Source: Pseudomethylobacillus aquaticus
GTDB taxonomy: Bacteria > Pseudomonadota > Gammaproteobacteria > Burkholderiales > Methylophilaceae
Assembly (NCBI RefSeq): GCF_003730115.1
Contig: NZ_RJVP01000001.1
Coordinates: forward strand, 1 to 64,000
DNA length: 64,000 nt
Reading direction: 5' to 3'
The notes under the pieces were generated by a model, which saw only the letters and a program-made list of their open reading frames with translations, did no database searches and was not told where the DNA came from. This document shows positions 38,784 to 48,684 of this stretch, piece by piece. Numbering within the stretch: position 1 is the stretch's first letter; each line of letters begins with the position of its first letter. The position numbers and the translations under genes were made by a program.

Positions 38784-40321
38784 TGCCCGGGCTCCTGCCG
38801 CGTCGATGCATCATTGCGCTGTGCCTGTGGCGGTGTGCCCGATTTTGATGGGGCAGAGGCCGCTGTCAGGTCGTTTCCAATATCGCTGCGCGGGCCAATA
38901 TCGCTGCGCGGCTTCGTATCGCTGCGCAGTCCGGGTGGCACGCTGGAGTCGCTGTGCAAGGGCCGTTGCAGCACCTGTTCCAGTTCCAGTGTGGCGCGTT
39001 GTAACTGTTCTGCGGCCAGCAGCTTGTTCTCGCGGCTTTGCAGGCGATTGAGGTCGGCTTCGGCCAGTTGCAGGCGGTCGATGAGTCCGCGTTCGAACTG
39101 GCGCTGCAGTTGGGAGAAATGCTGGTCTTCGGCCTGATACAGACGTTCGGCCTGCGCCAGAAAATCAAGCGCAGCGCCATAGTTGGCGCGACTTCTGGCA
39201 AGGTTGGCCAGTACGCCCGCTTGCAATACATCGAATTGTGCTGCTTCGGTCTCGCGCAAGGCGCGTGCTTCGGCGATCAGCCCCTGATTCTTGTTGGCGA
39301 TATTGAGCAGGCTGGCGATGCCAAGTTGCCACAAGCGATCACCCTGGTCGAACATATAGCCCGGTGACAGCGAGAAATCCGGGTATTGGCGTGCGATCTC
39401 CAGCCGCAGACCGGCCTCGGCCGCACTGTAGCGCGCCAGAGCAGCGCGGATATCCAGCCGGTTGAGCAACGCGGCCTGCTGCAATGCAGCGCTATCCAGT
39501 GGCGGAGCCTGTTGCATGCGTTCAGGCTCCCAGTCACGCAGGGGAAGCCGCTCCAGTGTCGTCTCGCTAAGTCCGCTACTGTAAGCAAGCGCGGCCTTGC
39601 GGGCGGGCAGTTTCGCTTGTTCGATGCCCAGCAGTTGCTGACCTCGCAACAGTTCCAGTTTGACGCGATTGAGTTCGCTGCTGCCCAGCATGCCCAGTTC
39701 AAAGCGTTTCTGCAGCATGTCGGCTTGCGCCTGTTGCACCGCCACACGTTGCTGATAGTAAGCGATGCGTTGCAGTGTCATCTGATAATCCAGCCAATGG
39801 CTGGCAACACGGCTATACACTTGCCAGGCGGCCTGGGCGATCTCGATGCGCCTGGCTTCTGAAAGAGCGATCGCGCGTGCTGTGCGCGCTTCGATCTTGC
39901 CTGCCGTGATGATGGGGATCTCCAGCGACAAACCGAAGGTCCAGGGGGACTCGCCGGACTGGGCTTCCCGGTTGTTCTCGATCTCTGCACCCAGTTTTGG
40001 GTTGGGCCGCTGGCGCGCCGTGATCTCGGCGGCCACCGCAGCCTGCCACTGCGCGCGCGCCAGTTGCAGATCCGGGTGGAAATACAGTGCAGTGAGGCCG
40101 AGTTCAACCAACCCCCATTGCTGCAACGGTAGCGATTGATAGCCGTAACTGCTCAGGTAGGCCTGGAACTCCTGGCTGAACGGGTCAGCAGACTGCAGTC
40201 TGGTAGCACGGTCTTCGGCTTGCAGGGGCTTGGGCTGGTAGGTTTGCAGGCCGCAGCTGGCGAGCAGCAGCGCAGCCAGTGCATAGCCCAAGTAGCGTGT
40301 GCGGTGACTTAGGCCATGCAT
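38780..40321 (-). CDS. TolC/CzcC-family outer membrane efflux lipoprotein
   Basis: A 513-residue protein with a lipoprotein signal (YALAALLLASCGL, lipobox LLASC) and two outer membrane efflux repeats of long helices (LQLARAQWQAAVAAEITARQRPN; DFSLSPGYMFDQGDRLWQLG). The last 45 residues are low-complexity and include three copies of a six-residue unit (RSDTKP, RSDIGP, RSDIGN) encoded by an 18-bp tandem repeat. It forms the outer membrane channel of the pump. Confidence 0.87.
   Translation of the reverse strand: MHGLSHRTRYLGYALAALLLASCGLQTYQPKPLQAEDRATRLQSADPFSQEFQAYLSSYGYQSLPLQQWGLVELGLTALYFHPDLQLARAQWQAAVAAEITARQRPNPKLGAEIENNREAQSGESPWTFGLSLEIPIITAGKIEARTARAIALSEARRIEIAQAAWQVYSRVASHWLDYQMTLQRIAYYQQRVAVQQAQADMLQKRFELGMLGSSELNRVKLELLRGQQLLGIEQAKLPARKAALAYSSGLSETTLERLPLRDWEPERMQQAPPLDSAALQQAALLNRLDIRAALARYSAAEAGLRLEIARQYPDFSLSPGYMFDQGDRLWQLGIASLLNIANKNQGLIAEARALRETEAAQFDVLQAGVLANLARSRANYGAALDFLAQAERLYQAEDQHFSQLQRQFERGLIDRLQLAEADLNRLQSRENKLLAAEQLQRATLELEQVLQRPLHSDSSVPPGLRSDTKPRSDIGPRSDIGNDLTAASAPSKSGTPPQAQRNDASTRQEPGQ
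38877..38930. repeat. 18-bp tandem repeat, three units
   Basis: Units start at 38877, 38895 and 38913 (CCAATATCGCTGCGCGGG, then one change, then several). It encodes a six-residue repeat at the C terminus of the efflux lipoprotein. Copy-number change would stay in frame. Confidence 0.75.
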
Positions 40322-40337
40322 GATGCGTTGGGCGGCC

Positions 40338-40586
40338 TTAGCCTGCGATACTGGCCTGGACTGAACTTAGCGCATCGCGCAACGTCTCTTCGGTAAGCGT
40401 GTTGATGCTGGCAGCCAGCAGCTCTGCGGCTTCCATGCTGCCTTTGGGCAGGTCATGGCTGTCCAGTTCAGCGACCAGGCCGGCAGCAGCGCCAGTGACC
40501 TTGAGTAGGGCGTGGCGTTCTTTCATCAGCAGTTCGAGTTCTGCACGCAGCATGTTGACTTCTTCGGGATTGATCGTGCTGTGCAT
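40338..40586 (-). CDS. Small conserved-looking protein upstream of the efflux operon
   Basis: The frame opens at 40691 but MHSTINPEEVNMLRAELELL from the ATG at 40586 looks like the real start, giving 82 residues. It is predicted helical and acidic-amphipathic (LRAELELLMKERHALLKVTGAAAGLVAELD), with no membrane segment or Cys/His site. It ends 16 bases before the outer membrane efflux gene on the same strand, so it may be the first gene of that operon. I do not recognise the family. Confidence 0.55.
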   Translation of the reverse strand: MHSTINPEEVNMLRAELELLMKERHALLKVTGAAAGLVAELDSHDLPKGSMEAAELLAASINTLTEETLRDALSSVQASIAG

Positions 40587-40750
40587 GATGACTTTCTGTA
40601 AAAACTTTAAATGTAGTTGGTCGTGCGGTTTGACCCAGCATCTTGCTATCGGGATGGGGGTGCTGTCAATTGCCATCAGCCGTGTATGCAACTTGCGTAG
40701 AACTGCAGCAGCAAACTAAGGTGGATGACAGTTTAAGCACGTTCAGCCAT

Positions 40751-40779
40751 TTTCGACACCGTCAGAACTAGGCTATAAT
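40751..40779 (+). promoter_or_regulatory. Promoter of the tRNA-Leu/tig transcript
   Basis: TTTCGA (40751-40756) and a perfect TATAAT (40774-40779) with 17 bases between, 70 bases before the tRNA. Confidence 0.6.
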
Positions 40780-40848
40780 CGACGACTGTTTACGGATTGT
40801 ACGTAGAGGGCTGGCGAAATTTCTGCCAGTATCACCGACAACTAGATG

Positions 40849-40933
40849 GCGAAAGTGGCGGAATTGGTAGACGCACTGGATTTAGGTTCCAGCGCCGCAA
40901 GGCGTGAGAGTTCGAGTCTCTCCTTTCGCACCA
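40849..40933 (+). tRNA. tRNA-Leu (UAG)
   Basis: The acceptor stem GCGAAAG pairs with CTTTCGC (40923-40929); the discriminator is A and CCA is encoded. The anticodon loop TTTAGGT gives UAG. A variable arm of class II type (GCCGCAAGGCGT) is present. It lies 27 bases before tig and probably shares its transcript. Confidence 0.96.
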
Positions 40934-40960
40934 GATTATTAAGAGTTTAAGGATCTCAGC

Positions 40961-42265
40961 ATGTCAGCAACTGTTGAAACCATCAGCAATCTTCAGCGCC
41001 GCATTACGGTTTCCGTACCATTGCAGCCCATACAGGAAGAAATGGCACAGCGCATCAGCCGCCTGGCCCGCACCGTCAAATTGTCCGGCTTCCGTCCGGG
41101 CAAGGTGCCGCTCAAGCTGGTGCAGCAGCAATATGGCGCGCAAGTGCGCGACGAGGTGCTGAGCAATACGGTCGAAAAGACCTTCACCGATGCCGTCAAC
41201 GAGAACAAGCTGCGTGTGGCCGGTTTTCCGGATATCGAACACAAGCCGTTCGCTGAAACCGAGGGCGAGTTCCAGTATGTGGCGACGTTTGAAGTGTTTC
41301 CGGAAGTCGTTGTTGGCGACCTGAGCAAGATCAAGATCGAGCGTGCTGTGGTGGAACTGACCGACGCCGATGTGCAGAAGACCATCGACGTGCTGGTCAA
41401 GCAGCGTGCCACCTTCGAGCCAGTCAAGCGTGCCAGCAAGAAGGGTGACCGTATCAACATCAGTCTGACCACCACCATCGCCGGTGAAGTGGTTGAAACC
41501 AGTGGGCCGGAAGGCATCAATCTGGTGGTGGGTGAAGATGGCCGTGTGGAAGAGTTCGAGGCACAACTGACCGGTAACAAGCCAGGCAGCAGCAAGACTT
41601 TCGAGATCACCTATCCGGAAGATCACAACCCGCCACAACTGGCCGGCAAGACCGTCAGTTACGAGGTGACCTTCAACACCGTAGCGCAGCCTGTGCTGCC
41701 GCCGGTGGATGAAGAATTCGCACGCTCACTCGGTGTGGCCGACGGTGATGTCGAGAAGATGCGTGGCGAGATCCGCGACAGCCTGATGCAGGAAGTCGAC
41801 AAGCGCGTACGTGGTGGTGTCAAGGAACAAGTGTTCCAGGCCCTGCTGGACAACGTGGAAGTGGAGCTGCCTAACGCGTTGATCGCCGTCGAGGTGAACC
41901 GCCTGATGGAGATGGCCAAGCAGAATCTGCAGCAACGTGGTGTGGATGTCAGCACCGTGAATCTGGATCCGGCCGTGTTCGAAGAGCAAGCCAAGCGCAA
42001 CACCAAGCTGCGCCTGATCCTGTCCGAGCTGGTCAGCACGCATTCCCTGCATGCTACTGCCGAGCAGGTGCGCGCCATGGTCGATCAGTTCGGCCAAAGT
42101 TTTGAGCAGCCGGAAGAAGTGGTGCGCTGGTACTACGCCGACGTGAAGCGTCTGGACGAGCCTGCGGCCCTGGCGACCGAAGAGAATGTGGTGGCCTGGG
42201 TGCTGGCAACGGCCAAGGTCTCCGATAAAAAGACCAAGTTCGATGCATTGATGGGAAGGGATTAA
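40961..42265 (+). CDS. tig: Trigger factor
   Basis: A 434-residue ribosome-bound chaperone and peptidyl-prolyl isomerase. The ribosome-binding signature GFRPGKVP (around 44) is present, followed by the PPIase domain (KKGDRINISLTTTIAGEVVE, and FEAQLTGNKPGSSKTF in the FKBP flap) and the helical C-terminal arms. It binds nascent chains at the tunnel exit. It starts the tig-clpP-clpX-lon-hupB block, with clpP only 3 bases downstream. Confidence 0.97.
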   Translation: MSATVETISNLQRRITVSVPLQPIQEEMAQRISRLARTVKLSGFRPGKVPLKLVQQQYGAQVRDEVLSNTVEKTFTDAVNENKLRVAGFPDIEHKPFAETEGEFQYVATFEVFPEVVVGDLSKIKIERAVVELTDADVQKTIDVLVKQRATFEPVKRASKKGDRINISLTTTIAGEVVETSGPEGINLVVGEDGRVEEFEAQLTGNKPGSSKTFEITYPEDHNPPQLAGKTVSYEVTFNTVAQPVLPPVDEEFARSLGVADGDVEKMRGEIRDSLMQEVDKRVRGGVKEQVFQALLDNVEVELPNALIAVEVNRLMEMAKQNLQQRGVDVSTVNLDPAVFEEQAKRNTKLRLILSELVSTHSLHATAEQVRAMVDQFGQSFEQPEEVVRWYYADVKRLDEPAALATEENVVAWVLATAKVSDKKTKFDALMGRD

Positions 42266-42268
42266 GTC

Positions 42269-42892
42269 ATGGATGCAAGGCAGTGGGAACCGCAAAGCCT
42301 GGGATTGATTCCCATGGTGGTCGAGCAGAGCGGTCGTGGTGAGCGTTCTTATGACATCTACTCACGCCTGCTCAAAGAGCGCGTCATTTTTCTGGTAGGC
42401 CCGGTCAATGACATGACCGCCAACCTGGTGGTGGCGCAGCTGTTGTTCCTCGAAGCCGAGAATCCGGACAAGGACATCTCCCTGTATATCAACTCGCCGG
42501 GTGGTTCGGTCACGGCCGGCATGGCGATCTACGACACCATGCAGTTCATCAAGCCGGATGTCAGCACCTTGTGCACCGGCCAGGCCGCCAGTATGGGCGC
42601 TTTGCTGTTGACCGCTGGCGCCAAGGGCAAGCGCTTCGTGCTGCCCAACTCGCGCGTCATGATCCATCAACCGCTGGGTGGTTTCCAGGGCCAGGCATCG
42701 GACATCGAGATCCATGCCCGCGAGATCCTCTACCTGCGTGAAAAACTCAATCAGATCATGGCGAACCACACAGGTCAGCCTATCGATGTGATCGCCAATG
42801 ACACTGACCGCGACAACTTCATGAGCGCGGAGCAGGCAGCCAGTTATGGTTTGGTAGACAAGGTGATTGCCAGCCGTGCTGATGCTAGCTAA
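42269..42892 (+). CDS. clpP: ATP-dependent Clp protease proteolytic subunit
   Basis: A 207-residue serine peptidase. Ser108 lies in [11 protein letters not shown] and His133 in MIHQPLGG, with a later Asp completing the triad; [16 protein letters not shown] and the IGF-loop-binding surface are conserved. It forms the double-heptamer chamber used by ClpX, encoded 30 bases downstream. Confidence 0.97.
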   Translation: MDARQWEPQSLGLIPMVVEQSGRGERSYDIYSRLLKERVIFLVGPVNDMTANLVVAQLLFLEAENPDKDISLYINSPGGSVTAGMAIYDTMQFIKPDVSTLCTGQAASMGALLLTAGAKGKRFVLPNSRVMIHQPLGGFQGQASDIEIHAREILYLREKLNQIMANHTGQPIDVIANDTDRDNFMSAEQAASYGLVDKVIASRADAS

Positions 42893-42922
42893 GATGAAAT
42901 CGTATTTAAACTGGAACCTGAA

Positions 42923-44191
42923 ATGACCACTGCTGCCAGCGGAGACAAACTGCTTTATTGCTCGTTCTGCGGCAAAAGCCAGCACGAGGTCAGGAAACTG
43001 ATTGCAGGGCCTTCGGTATTCATCTGTGATGAATGCGTAGACCTGTGCAACGACATCATCCGTGAAGAAGTGCAGGGCGCTGAAGGCGGCAAAGGTCGCA
43101 ATGCCGGCCTGCCTTCCCCCAAAGAGATCTGCGATACGCTGGACCAGTACGTGATCGGCCAGATGTCCGCCAAGAAAAGTCTGGCGGTCGCCGTCTACAA
43201 CCACTACAAGCGTCTGGAACAAAGCACCGAAAAAGACGATGTCGAAATCGCCAAGAGCAACATCCTGCTGATCGGCCCGACCGGTTCCGGCAAGACCTTG
43301 CTGGCACAAACGCTGGCACGTGTGCTGGATGTGCCGTTCGTGATCGCCGACGCCACCACGCTGACCGAAGCTGGCTATGTTGGTGAAGATGTCGAGAACA
43401 TCATGCAGAAACTGCTGCAGAAGTGTGATTACGATATCGAGAAAGCACAGCGCGGCATCGTCTATATCGATGAGATCGACAAGATCACACGCAAGTCCGA
43501 GAACCCCTCCATCACGCGTGACGTGTCGGGTGAGGGCGTGCAGCAGGCCTTGCTCAAGCTGATCGAAGGCACTATCGCTTCCGTGCCGCCACAAGGTGGT
43601 CGCAAGCACCCCAACCAGGAGTTCGTGCAGCTCGATACCACCAATATCCTGTTCATTTGCGGTGGCGCATTCGATGGTCTGGACAAGATCATCCAGCGTC
43701 GTTCGCAAAAGGGCGGCATCGGTTTCGGTGCCGAAGTGAAGAGCAAGGAAGACGCACGTGCCATCGGTGAAGTGCTGCGCGATGTCGAGCCTGAAGATCT
43801 GATCAAGTTCGGTCTGATCCCGGAATTCGTCGGCCGTCTGCCTGCGGTGGCTACACTGGAATCGCTGGACGAAGCCGCCCTGATGACCATCCTGGTCGAA
43901 CCCAGGAACGCGCTCACCAAGCAATATATGAAGCTGTTCCGCATGGAAGGCGTGGATCTGGAGTTCCGTGAATCGGCATTGCTGCTTATCGCCACCAAGG
44001 CGCTGGAACGCAAGACCGGTGCGCGCGGCCTGCGTTCCATCCTGGAACATGCCCTGCTCGACATCATGTTCGATCTGCCGTCGATGACCAACCTCAACAA
44101 GGTGGTGGTCGATGAGGGCGTCGTGCGTGGTGACACACCTCCTATCCTGATCTATTCCGAGCAGCCCCGCGTTGCCGAATCGGCCAGTTAA
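42923..44191 (+). CDS. clpX: ATP-dependent Clp protease ATP-binding subunit ClpX
   Basis: A 422-residue AAA+ unfoldase. The N-terminal zinc domain has [11 protein letters not shown] and CDECVDLC; Walker A is GPTGSGKT, Walker [10 protein letters not shown], and the pore loop is GYVGEDVE. The sensor 2 region [10 protein letters not shown] is present. It recognises ssrA-tagged and other substrates and feeds them to ClpP. Confidence 0.97.
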   Translation: MTTAASGDKLLYCSFCGKSQHEVRKLIAGPSVFICDECVDLCNDIIREEVQGAEGGKGRNAGLPSPKEICDTLDQYVIGQMSAKKSLAVAVYNHYKRLEQSTEKDDVEIAKSNILLIGPTGSGKTLLAQTLARVLDVPFVIADATTLTEAGYVGEDVENIMQKLLQKCDYDIEKAQRGIVYIDEIDKITRKSENPSITRDVSGEGVQQALLKLIEGTIASVPPQGGRKHPNQEFVQLDTTNILFICGGAFDGLDKIIQRRSQKGGIGFGAEVKSKEDARAIGEVLRDVEPEDLIKFGLIPEFVGRLPAVATLESLDEAALMTILVEPRNALTKQYMKLFRMEGVDLEFRESALLLIATKALERKTGARGLRSILEHALLDIMFDLPSMTNLNKVVVDEGVVRGDTPPILIYSEQPRVAESAS

Positions 44192-44223
44192 GTACTACCC
44201 ATCTGCCCAGCCCTTGAACTGCC

Positions 44224-44260
44224 GACAGGTGCCCCCAGCTATTTGCTGTAGGCACCTGTC
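44224..44260 (+). other. Strong hairpin between clpX and lon
   Basis: GACAGGTGCC (44224-44233) pairs perfectly with GGCACCTGTC (44251-44260); the 17-base loop can add CAGC/GCTG pairs. No T run follows, so it is more likely a processing or stability element than a terminator. Confidence 0.6.
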
Positions 44261-44284
44261 CACTAGCCATTATTGAGGTCTTTC

Positions 44285-46741
44285 ATGTCAGAGCAAACAC
44301 TGCCCAGTTTCACCCCAGATAGCGGACTGCTGCCTTTGCTGCCGCTGCGCGACGTGGTGGTCTACCCGCACCTGGTCGTGCCCCTGTTCGTGGGACGCAG
44401 CAAATCCGTACGTGCCCTGGAGATCGCCTCCGAAGGCGACAAGCAGATCCTGCTGGTCGCACAGAAGTCACCCAACAAGGAAGACCCGGACGCCAGCGAC
44501 CTGCATGAGGTCGGTACCATCGCCACCGTGCTGCAGATGCTCAAGCTGCCTGACGGTACGGTGAAGGTGCTGGTCGAAGGCGTGCATCGCGCCAAGGTGC
44601 TGGAGTTCGTCGATACCGAAGATTGCTTCGCGGCACGTTCCGAAAAGATCGAGGCCGAAGACGACAGCGATAACGAGACCCAGGCGCTGATGCGCACGGT
44701 GTTCACGCAGTTCGACCAGTACGTCAAACTCAATAAGAAGATCCCGCCTGAAGTGCTGACCTCGCTGGCCAGTATCGACGACGCCGGTCGTCTGGCCGAT
44801 ACCATCACGGCGCATCTGACCCTGAAGCTCGAAGAGAAGCAGTCCATCCTGGAGATGTTCAGCGTGGCCAAGCGCATCGAGCATCTGCTAAGCCTGCTGG
44901 AAGCCGAGATCGATATCCTGCAGGTGGAAAAACGTATCCGTGGCCGCGTGAAGCGCCAGATGGAAAAGAGTCAGCGCGAGTATTACCTCAACGAACAGGT
45001 CAAGGCCATCCAGAAGGAGCTCGGCGAGCAGGACGAGAACGCCGAGATGGAAGAGCTGGAAGCGCGCATCAAATCGGCCCGCATGCCCAAAGACGCGCTG
45101 GCCAAGGTGCAATCCGAATTCAAGAAGCTGCGTCTGATGTCGCCCATGTCGGCCGAGGCGTCAGTGGTGCGTAACTACATCGACACGCTGGTCGGCTTGC
45201 CCTGGAAGAAAAAGACCAAGATCAGTGCCAACCTGCTCAAGGCTGAAGAGATCCTGGATGCCGACCACTATGGCCTGGAAAAGGTCAAGGAACGCATCGT
45301 TGAGTACCTCGCCGTGCAGCAGCGCGTGGATAAGTTGAAAGCACCTATCCTGTGCCTGGTCGGCCCACCTGGTGTGGGCAAGACCTCGCTGGGGCAGAGT
45401 ATCGCCAAGGCTGTGAACCGCAAGTTCGTACGCATGGCGCTGGGCGGCGTGCGCGATGAATCCGAGATCCGTGGTCACCGCCGTACCTATATCGGCTCCA
45501 TGCCGGGCAAAGTGCTGCAAAGCATGAGCAAGGTCGCGGTCAAGAACCCGCTGTTCCTGCTGGATGAAGTGGACAAGCTGGGCCAGGATTTCCGCGGTGA
45601 CCCTTCGTCTGCCTTGCTGGAAGTGCTGGACCCGGAACAGAACCACACCTTCGTCGACCATTATGTCGAAGTCGAGTATGACCTGTCTGATGTGATGTTC
45701 GTAGCCACTGCCAACTCGCTCAATATCCCGGCGCCCTTGCTGGACCGTATGGAGATCATCCGTCTGGCCGGGTATACCGAAGACGAGAAGGTCAATATCG
45801 CCATGCGCTATCTGTTGCCCAAGCAGCTCAAGACGCATGGCCTCAAGCAGGAAGAGATCAGCGTATCCGAGGCGGCGGTGCGTGATGTGGTGCGCTACTA
45901 CACGCGCGAAGCCGGGGTGCGTAGCCTGGACCGCGAAATTTCCAAGATCTGCCGCAAGGTGGTCAAGGAGTTGCTGACCAACAAGGCCAAGGCGGGTGCC
46001 AAGGCGGCGCGCAAGATCAGTGTCACGCCGCGCAATCTGGAAAAGTATCTGGGTGTGCAACGCTATGACTTCGGTATCGCAGCCAAGGATAACCAGGTAG
46101 GGCAGGTCACTGGCCTGGCCTGGACCGAGGTGGGTGGCGAGCTGCTGACCATAGAAGCGACCTTGATGACGGGTAAGGGCAATATCATCCGCACCGGCCA
46201 GCTGGGCGATGTGATGAAGGAGTCGATCGAAGCGGCACGTACCGTGGTGCGCAGCCGAGCCAAGCGGCTGGGTATCTCGGAAGATTTCCACGAGAAGAAC
46301 GACATCCATATCCACTTGCCGGAAGGCGCCACTCCCAAGGACGGCCCGAGTGCAGGCATCGCGATCACCACGGCGCTGGTGTCGGTGCTGACCAATATTC
46401 CGGTGCGTGCGGATGTGGCCATGACCGGTGAGATCACGCTGCGTGGTGAAGTGTTGCCTATCGGCGGTCTTAAGGAAAAATTGCTGGCGGCCCACCGTGG
46501 TGGCATCAAGACCGTGCTGATCCCGTCACAGAACGTGAAGGATCTGGTCGAGATTCCCGACAACATCAAGAACTTCCTCGACATCCATCCGGTAAAGTGG
46601 ATTGATGACGTGCTGAGCCTGGCGCTGGAGCGCCCGCCTGTTGCCATCGAAGCAGGAGAGGTGGTCGAAGTGGAGGCTGTCGATGCAGAAACCAGTGTGC
46701 CGGTGGTGATCACCAAGCATCAACGCAGGCTCGCCTGTTAA
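44285..46741 (+). CDS. lon: ATP-dependent protease Lon
   Basis: The ATG at 44285 follows GAGGT by five bases and is preferred to an in-frame TTG at 44273, giving 818 residues. Domains: Lon N-terminal ([13 protein letters not shown]), coiled coil, AAA+ ([27 protein letters not shown]) and S16 peptidase. The catalytic dyad is Ser689 (PKDGPSAG) and Lys732 (GGLKEKLL), with the same 43-residue spacing as E. coli Ser679/Lys722. It degrades damaged and regulatory proteins. Confidence 0.97.
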   Translation: MSEQTLPSFTPDSGLLPLLPLRDVVVYPHLVVPLFVGRSKSVRALEIASEGDKQILLVAQKSPNKEDPDASDLHEVGTIATVLQMLKLPDGTVKVLVEGVHRAKVLEFVDTEDCFAARSEKIEAEDDSDNETQALMRTVFTQFDQYVKLNKKIPPEVLTSLASIDDAGRLADTITAHLTLKLEEKQSILEMFSVAKRIEHLLSLLEAEIDILQVEKRIRGRVKRQMEKSQREYYLNEQVKAIQKELGEQDENAEMEELEARIKSARMPKDALAKVQSEFKKLRLMSPMSAEASVVRNYIDTLVGLPWKKKTKISANLLKAEEILDADHYGLEKVKERIVEYLAVQQRVDKLKAPILCLVGPPGVGKTSLGQSIAKAVNRKFVRMALGGVRDESEIRGHRRTYIGSMPGKVLQSMSKVAVKNPLFLLDEVDKLGQDFRGDPSSALLEVLDPEQNHTFVDHYVEVEYDLSDVMFVATANSLNIPAPLLDRMEIIRLAGYTEDEKVNIAMRYLLPKQLKTHGLKQEEISVSEAAVRDVVRYYTREAGVRSLDREISKICRKVVKELLTNKAKAGAKAARKISVTPRNLEKYLGVQRYDFGIAAKDNQVGQVTGLAWTEVGGELLTIEATLMTGKGNIIRTGQLGDVMKESIEAARTVVRSRAKRLGISEDFHEKNDIHIHLPEGATPKDGPSAGIAITTALVSVLTNIPVRADVAMTGEITLRGEVLPIGGLKEKLLAAHRGGIKTVLIPSQNVKDLVEIPDNIKNFLDIHPVKWIDDVLSLALERPPVAIEAGEVVEVEAVDAETSVPVVITKHQRRLAC

Positions 46742-46745
46742 GTCC

Positions 46746-46775
46746 TTGACACCGGCTTTTCAGGCTTGTTATAAA
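46746..46775 (+). promoter_or_regulatory. Sigma-70 promoter of hupB
   Basis: TTGACA (46746-46751), 18 bases, TATAAA (46770-46775). The leader would be about 45 bases, with AAAGGGGA as ribosome binding site. Confidence 0.75.
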
Positions 46776-46826
46776 GCGGGTGCAGGTGACTGCCTGACAT
46801 CAACGTACATCGAAAGGGGATTTCGC

Positions 46827-47099
46827 ATGAACAAGTCTGAACTGATTGATCAAATCGCCGCAGCTGCCGGCATATCAAAAGCGGCGGCGGGACGCTCACT
46901 GGACGCCACCACACTGGCCATCACCAAATCCTTGAAAAAGGGTGATCTGGTGACCTTGGTCGGCTTCGGTACGTTCTATGTTGGTACGCGCGCTGCACGT
47001 AGTGGCCGCAATCCGCGTACCGGTGCTTCGATCAGCATCAAGGCCGCAAATTCTCCTAAATTTAGGGCTGGCAAATCGCTAAAGGATGCTGTAAACTAG
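46827..47099 (+). CDS. hupB: DNA-binding protein HU
   Basis: A 90-residue [55 protein letters not shown] and [12 protein letters not shown]. The beta-arm with RNPRTG is intact. It is a nucleoid protein that bends DNA. Its position right after lon is conserved in proteobacteria. Confidence 0.96.
   Translation: MNKSELIDQIAAAAGISKAAAGRSLDATTLAITKSLKKGDLVTLVGFGTFYVGTRAARSGRNPRTGASISIKAANSPKFRAGKSLKDAVN
47069..47097 (+). promoter_or_regulatory. Possible promoter of tRNA-Val
   Basis: TGGCAA, 17 bases, TAAACT, overlapping the end of hupB and 22 bases before the tRNA. Read-through from hupB is the alternative. Confidence 0.4.
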
Positions 47100-47119
47100 C
47101 GTTCTTTCGTAGGACGAGC

Positions 47120-47195
47120 GGGTGCTTAGCTCAGTTGGTAGAGCGTCGCCCTTACAAGGCGAATGTCGGCGGTTCGACCCCGTCAGCACCCACCA
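47120..47195 (+). tRNA. tRNA-Val (UAC)
   Basis: 76 nt. The acceptor GGGTGCT pairs with AGCACCC (47185-47191), the anticodon loop CTTACAA gives UAC, and CCA is encoded. Confidence 0.96.
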
Positions 47196-47213
47196 AAAAC
47201 TACGAAATGTGAC

Positions 47214-47228
47214 AACAGCTGAGCTGTT
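47214..47228. other. Small palindrome between the two tRNAs
   Basis: AACAGCT and AGCTGTT around a single G. It may be a processing site of a tRNA-Val/tRNA-Asp transcript, or chance. Confidence 0.3.
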
Positions 47229-47243
47229 AAAATAATAAAAACT

Positions 47244-47320
47244 GGAGTGGTAGTTCAGTTGGTTAGAATACCGGCCTGTCACGCCGGGGGTCGCGGGTTC
47301 GAGCCCCGTCCACTCCGCCA
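47244..47320 (+). tRNA. tRNA-Asp (GUC)
   Basis: 77 nt. The acceptor GGAGTGG pairs with CCACTCC (47310-47316), the discriminator is G, the anticodon is GTC in CTGTCAC, and CCA is encoded. Confidence 0.96.
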
Positions 47321-47331
47321 AATGCAAGTAC

Positions 47332-47364
47332 AAAAAACCATGTTAGCGATAACATGGTTTTTTT
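47332..47364 (+). terminator. Intrinsic terminator after tRNA-Asp
   Basis: AAAAAACCATGTTA and TAACATGGTTTTTT form a 14-bp stem around GCGA, followed by T. It ends only 36 bases before the ispD start. Confidence 0.9.
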
Positions 47365-47400
47365 GTTTTTATGCCCGGTAACTTCCTTACAGGTGAACAG

Positions 47401-48099
47401 ATGGCCAAGTTCCATGTCATCGTACCCGCAGCCGGTGTCGGTGCCCGCATGGCATCCGCCGTGCCCAAACAATACCTGCCTTTACTCGGCAAACCGGTGC
47501 TGGCACATGCCATCGCCGCCTGCCTGCAACATCCGCGCATCAGCAGTGTCACGGTTGTGCTGGATGCGAATGACGCATACTGGCCTTCAGCCGGTATTCC
47601 CCCTGCAGACAAGCTGCGTGTGCTCTATTCTGGTGGTGCCACGCGCGCTGATACGGTCTGTAACGGCTTGCTGGCTTTGGATGCCGAGTTGCATGCACAA
47701 GACTGGGTTTTGGTACACGACGCAGCCAGGCCAGGGCTGACCATTACGCTGCTTGACCGCCTGCTGGATAGTCTGCAAGATGATGTGGTGGGTGGTTTGC
47801 TGGCCATACCAGTCGCTGATACCTTGAAGCGAGCCGACGTGGCTCAGCGTGTGCTGAACACCGAACCCAGGGAACACTTGTGGCAGGCACAGACGCCGCA
47901 GATGTTCCGCTACGCCATTCTGAGGCAGGCATTGGCTGCAGCACGCCTCAATGGCACGCCGACGGACGAGGCGCAGGCTGTGGAGGCGCTAGGCTATAGT
48001 CCCAAGCTGGTGGCGGGCGAGTTGCGCAACTTGAAGATCACCTACCCGCAGGATCTGCCACTGGCAGCGGCGATACTGCAAGCCGACCAGCAAGCATAA
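47401..48099 (+). CDS. ispD: 2-C-methyl-D-erythritol 4-phosphate cytidylyltransferase
   Basis: The ATG at 47401 has AGGTGA five bases upstream; an in-frame ATG at 47371 abuts the terminator and is less likely. The 232-residue protein has the nucleotide-binding start VIVPAAGVGARM, VLVHDAARPG and the QTPQMFR motif. It makes CDP-methylerythritol in the MEP isoprenoid pathway. ispF follows 33 bases downstream. Confidence 0.96.
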   Translation: MAKFHVIVPAAGVGARMASAVPKQYLPLLGKPVLAHAIAACLQHPRISSVTVVLDANDAYWPSAGIPPADKLRVLYSGGATRADTVCNGLLALDAELHAQDWVLVHDAARPGLTITLLDRLLDSLQDDVVGGLLAIPVADTLKRADVAQRVLNTEPREHLWQAQTPQMFRYAILRQALAAARLNGTPTDEAQAVEALGYSPKLVAGELRNLKITYPQDLPLAAAILQADQQA

Positions 48100-48132
48100 G
48101 CCTGTGAACACGGGCAACCAGGAGGAGCGAAC

Positions 48133-48615
48133 ATGATACGGGTCGGACACGGATTCGACGTGCACCAGCTGGTGGCAGGCCGTCCCTGCATCATCGGCGG
48201 TGTCAACATCCCCTATGAAAAAGGCCTGGATGGCCATTCGGATGCAGACGTGTTGCTGCACGCTATTTGCGATGCCTTGCTGGGTGCTGCGGCGCATGGC
48301 GATATCGGCAAGCACTTCCCCAACACCGACGAGCGTTACCGCGGCATCGATTCACGCCAGTTGCTGCGCCACGTGGTGAACCTGCTCAAGCATAAACGCT
48401 ATTCCATTGTGAACATCGACGCCACCGTGATCGCAGAAGCACCCAAGATGGCGGCGCATATCGCGCAGATGTGTGCCAATATCGCACAGGATTGCAACCT
48501 GATGCCGGATGCGGTCAATGTCAAAGCCACCACCACTGAAAAGTTGGGTTTTACCGGCAGGGGTGAGGGTATCGCGGCAGAAGCCGTGTGCCTGATCCAG
48601 TGTTTCCACCTTTAG
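48133..48615 (+). CDS. ispF: 2-C-methyl-D-erythritol 2,4-cyclodiphosphate synthase
   Basis: A 160-residue enzyme with the zinc ligands in GHGFDVHQL and a downstream His, [21 protein letters not shown], and the C-terminal [20 protein letters not shown]. It cyclises the diphosphate with release of CMP, two steps after IspD. Preceded by AGGAGGAG. Confidence 0.97.
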   Translation: MIRVGHGFDVHQLVAGRPCIIGGVNIPYEKGLDGHSDADVLLHAICDALLGAAAHGDIGKHFPNTDERYRGIDSRQLLRHVVNLLKHKRYSIVNIDATVIAEAPKMAAHIAQMCANIAQDCNLMPDAVNVKATTTEKLGFTGRGEGIAAEAVCLIQCFHL

Positions 48616-48684
48616 TTGTTATTCATTGTTTTAATGTTGGCTGGTACTGCATCCGCATGATTTGCAATCTGAGAGGAGAGCAGC

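Noticed and set aside
47079-47333. 84-residue frame over the tRNA-Val and tRNA-Asp genes on the minus strand
   Set aside because: It is antisense to two well-formed tRNAs. Such frames are a known source of spurious proteins.
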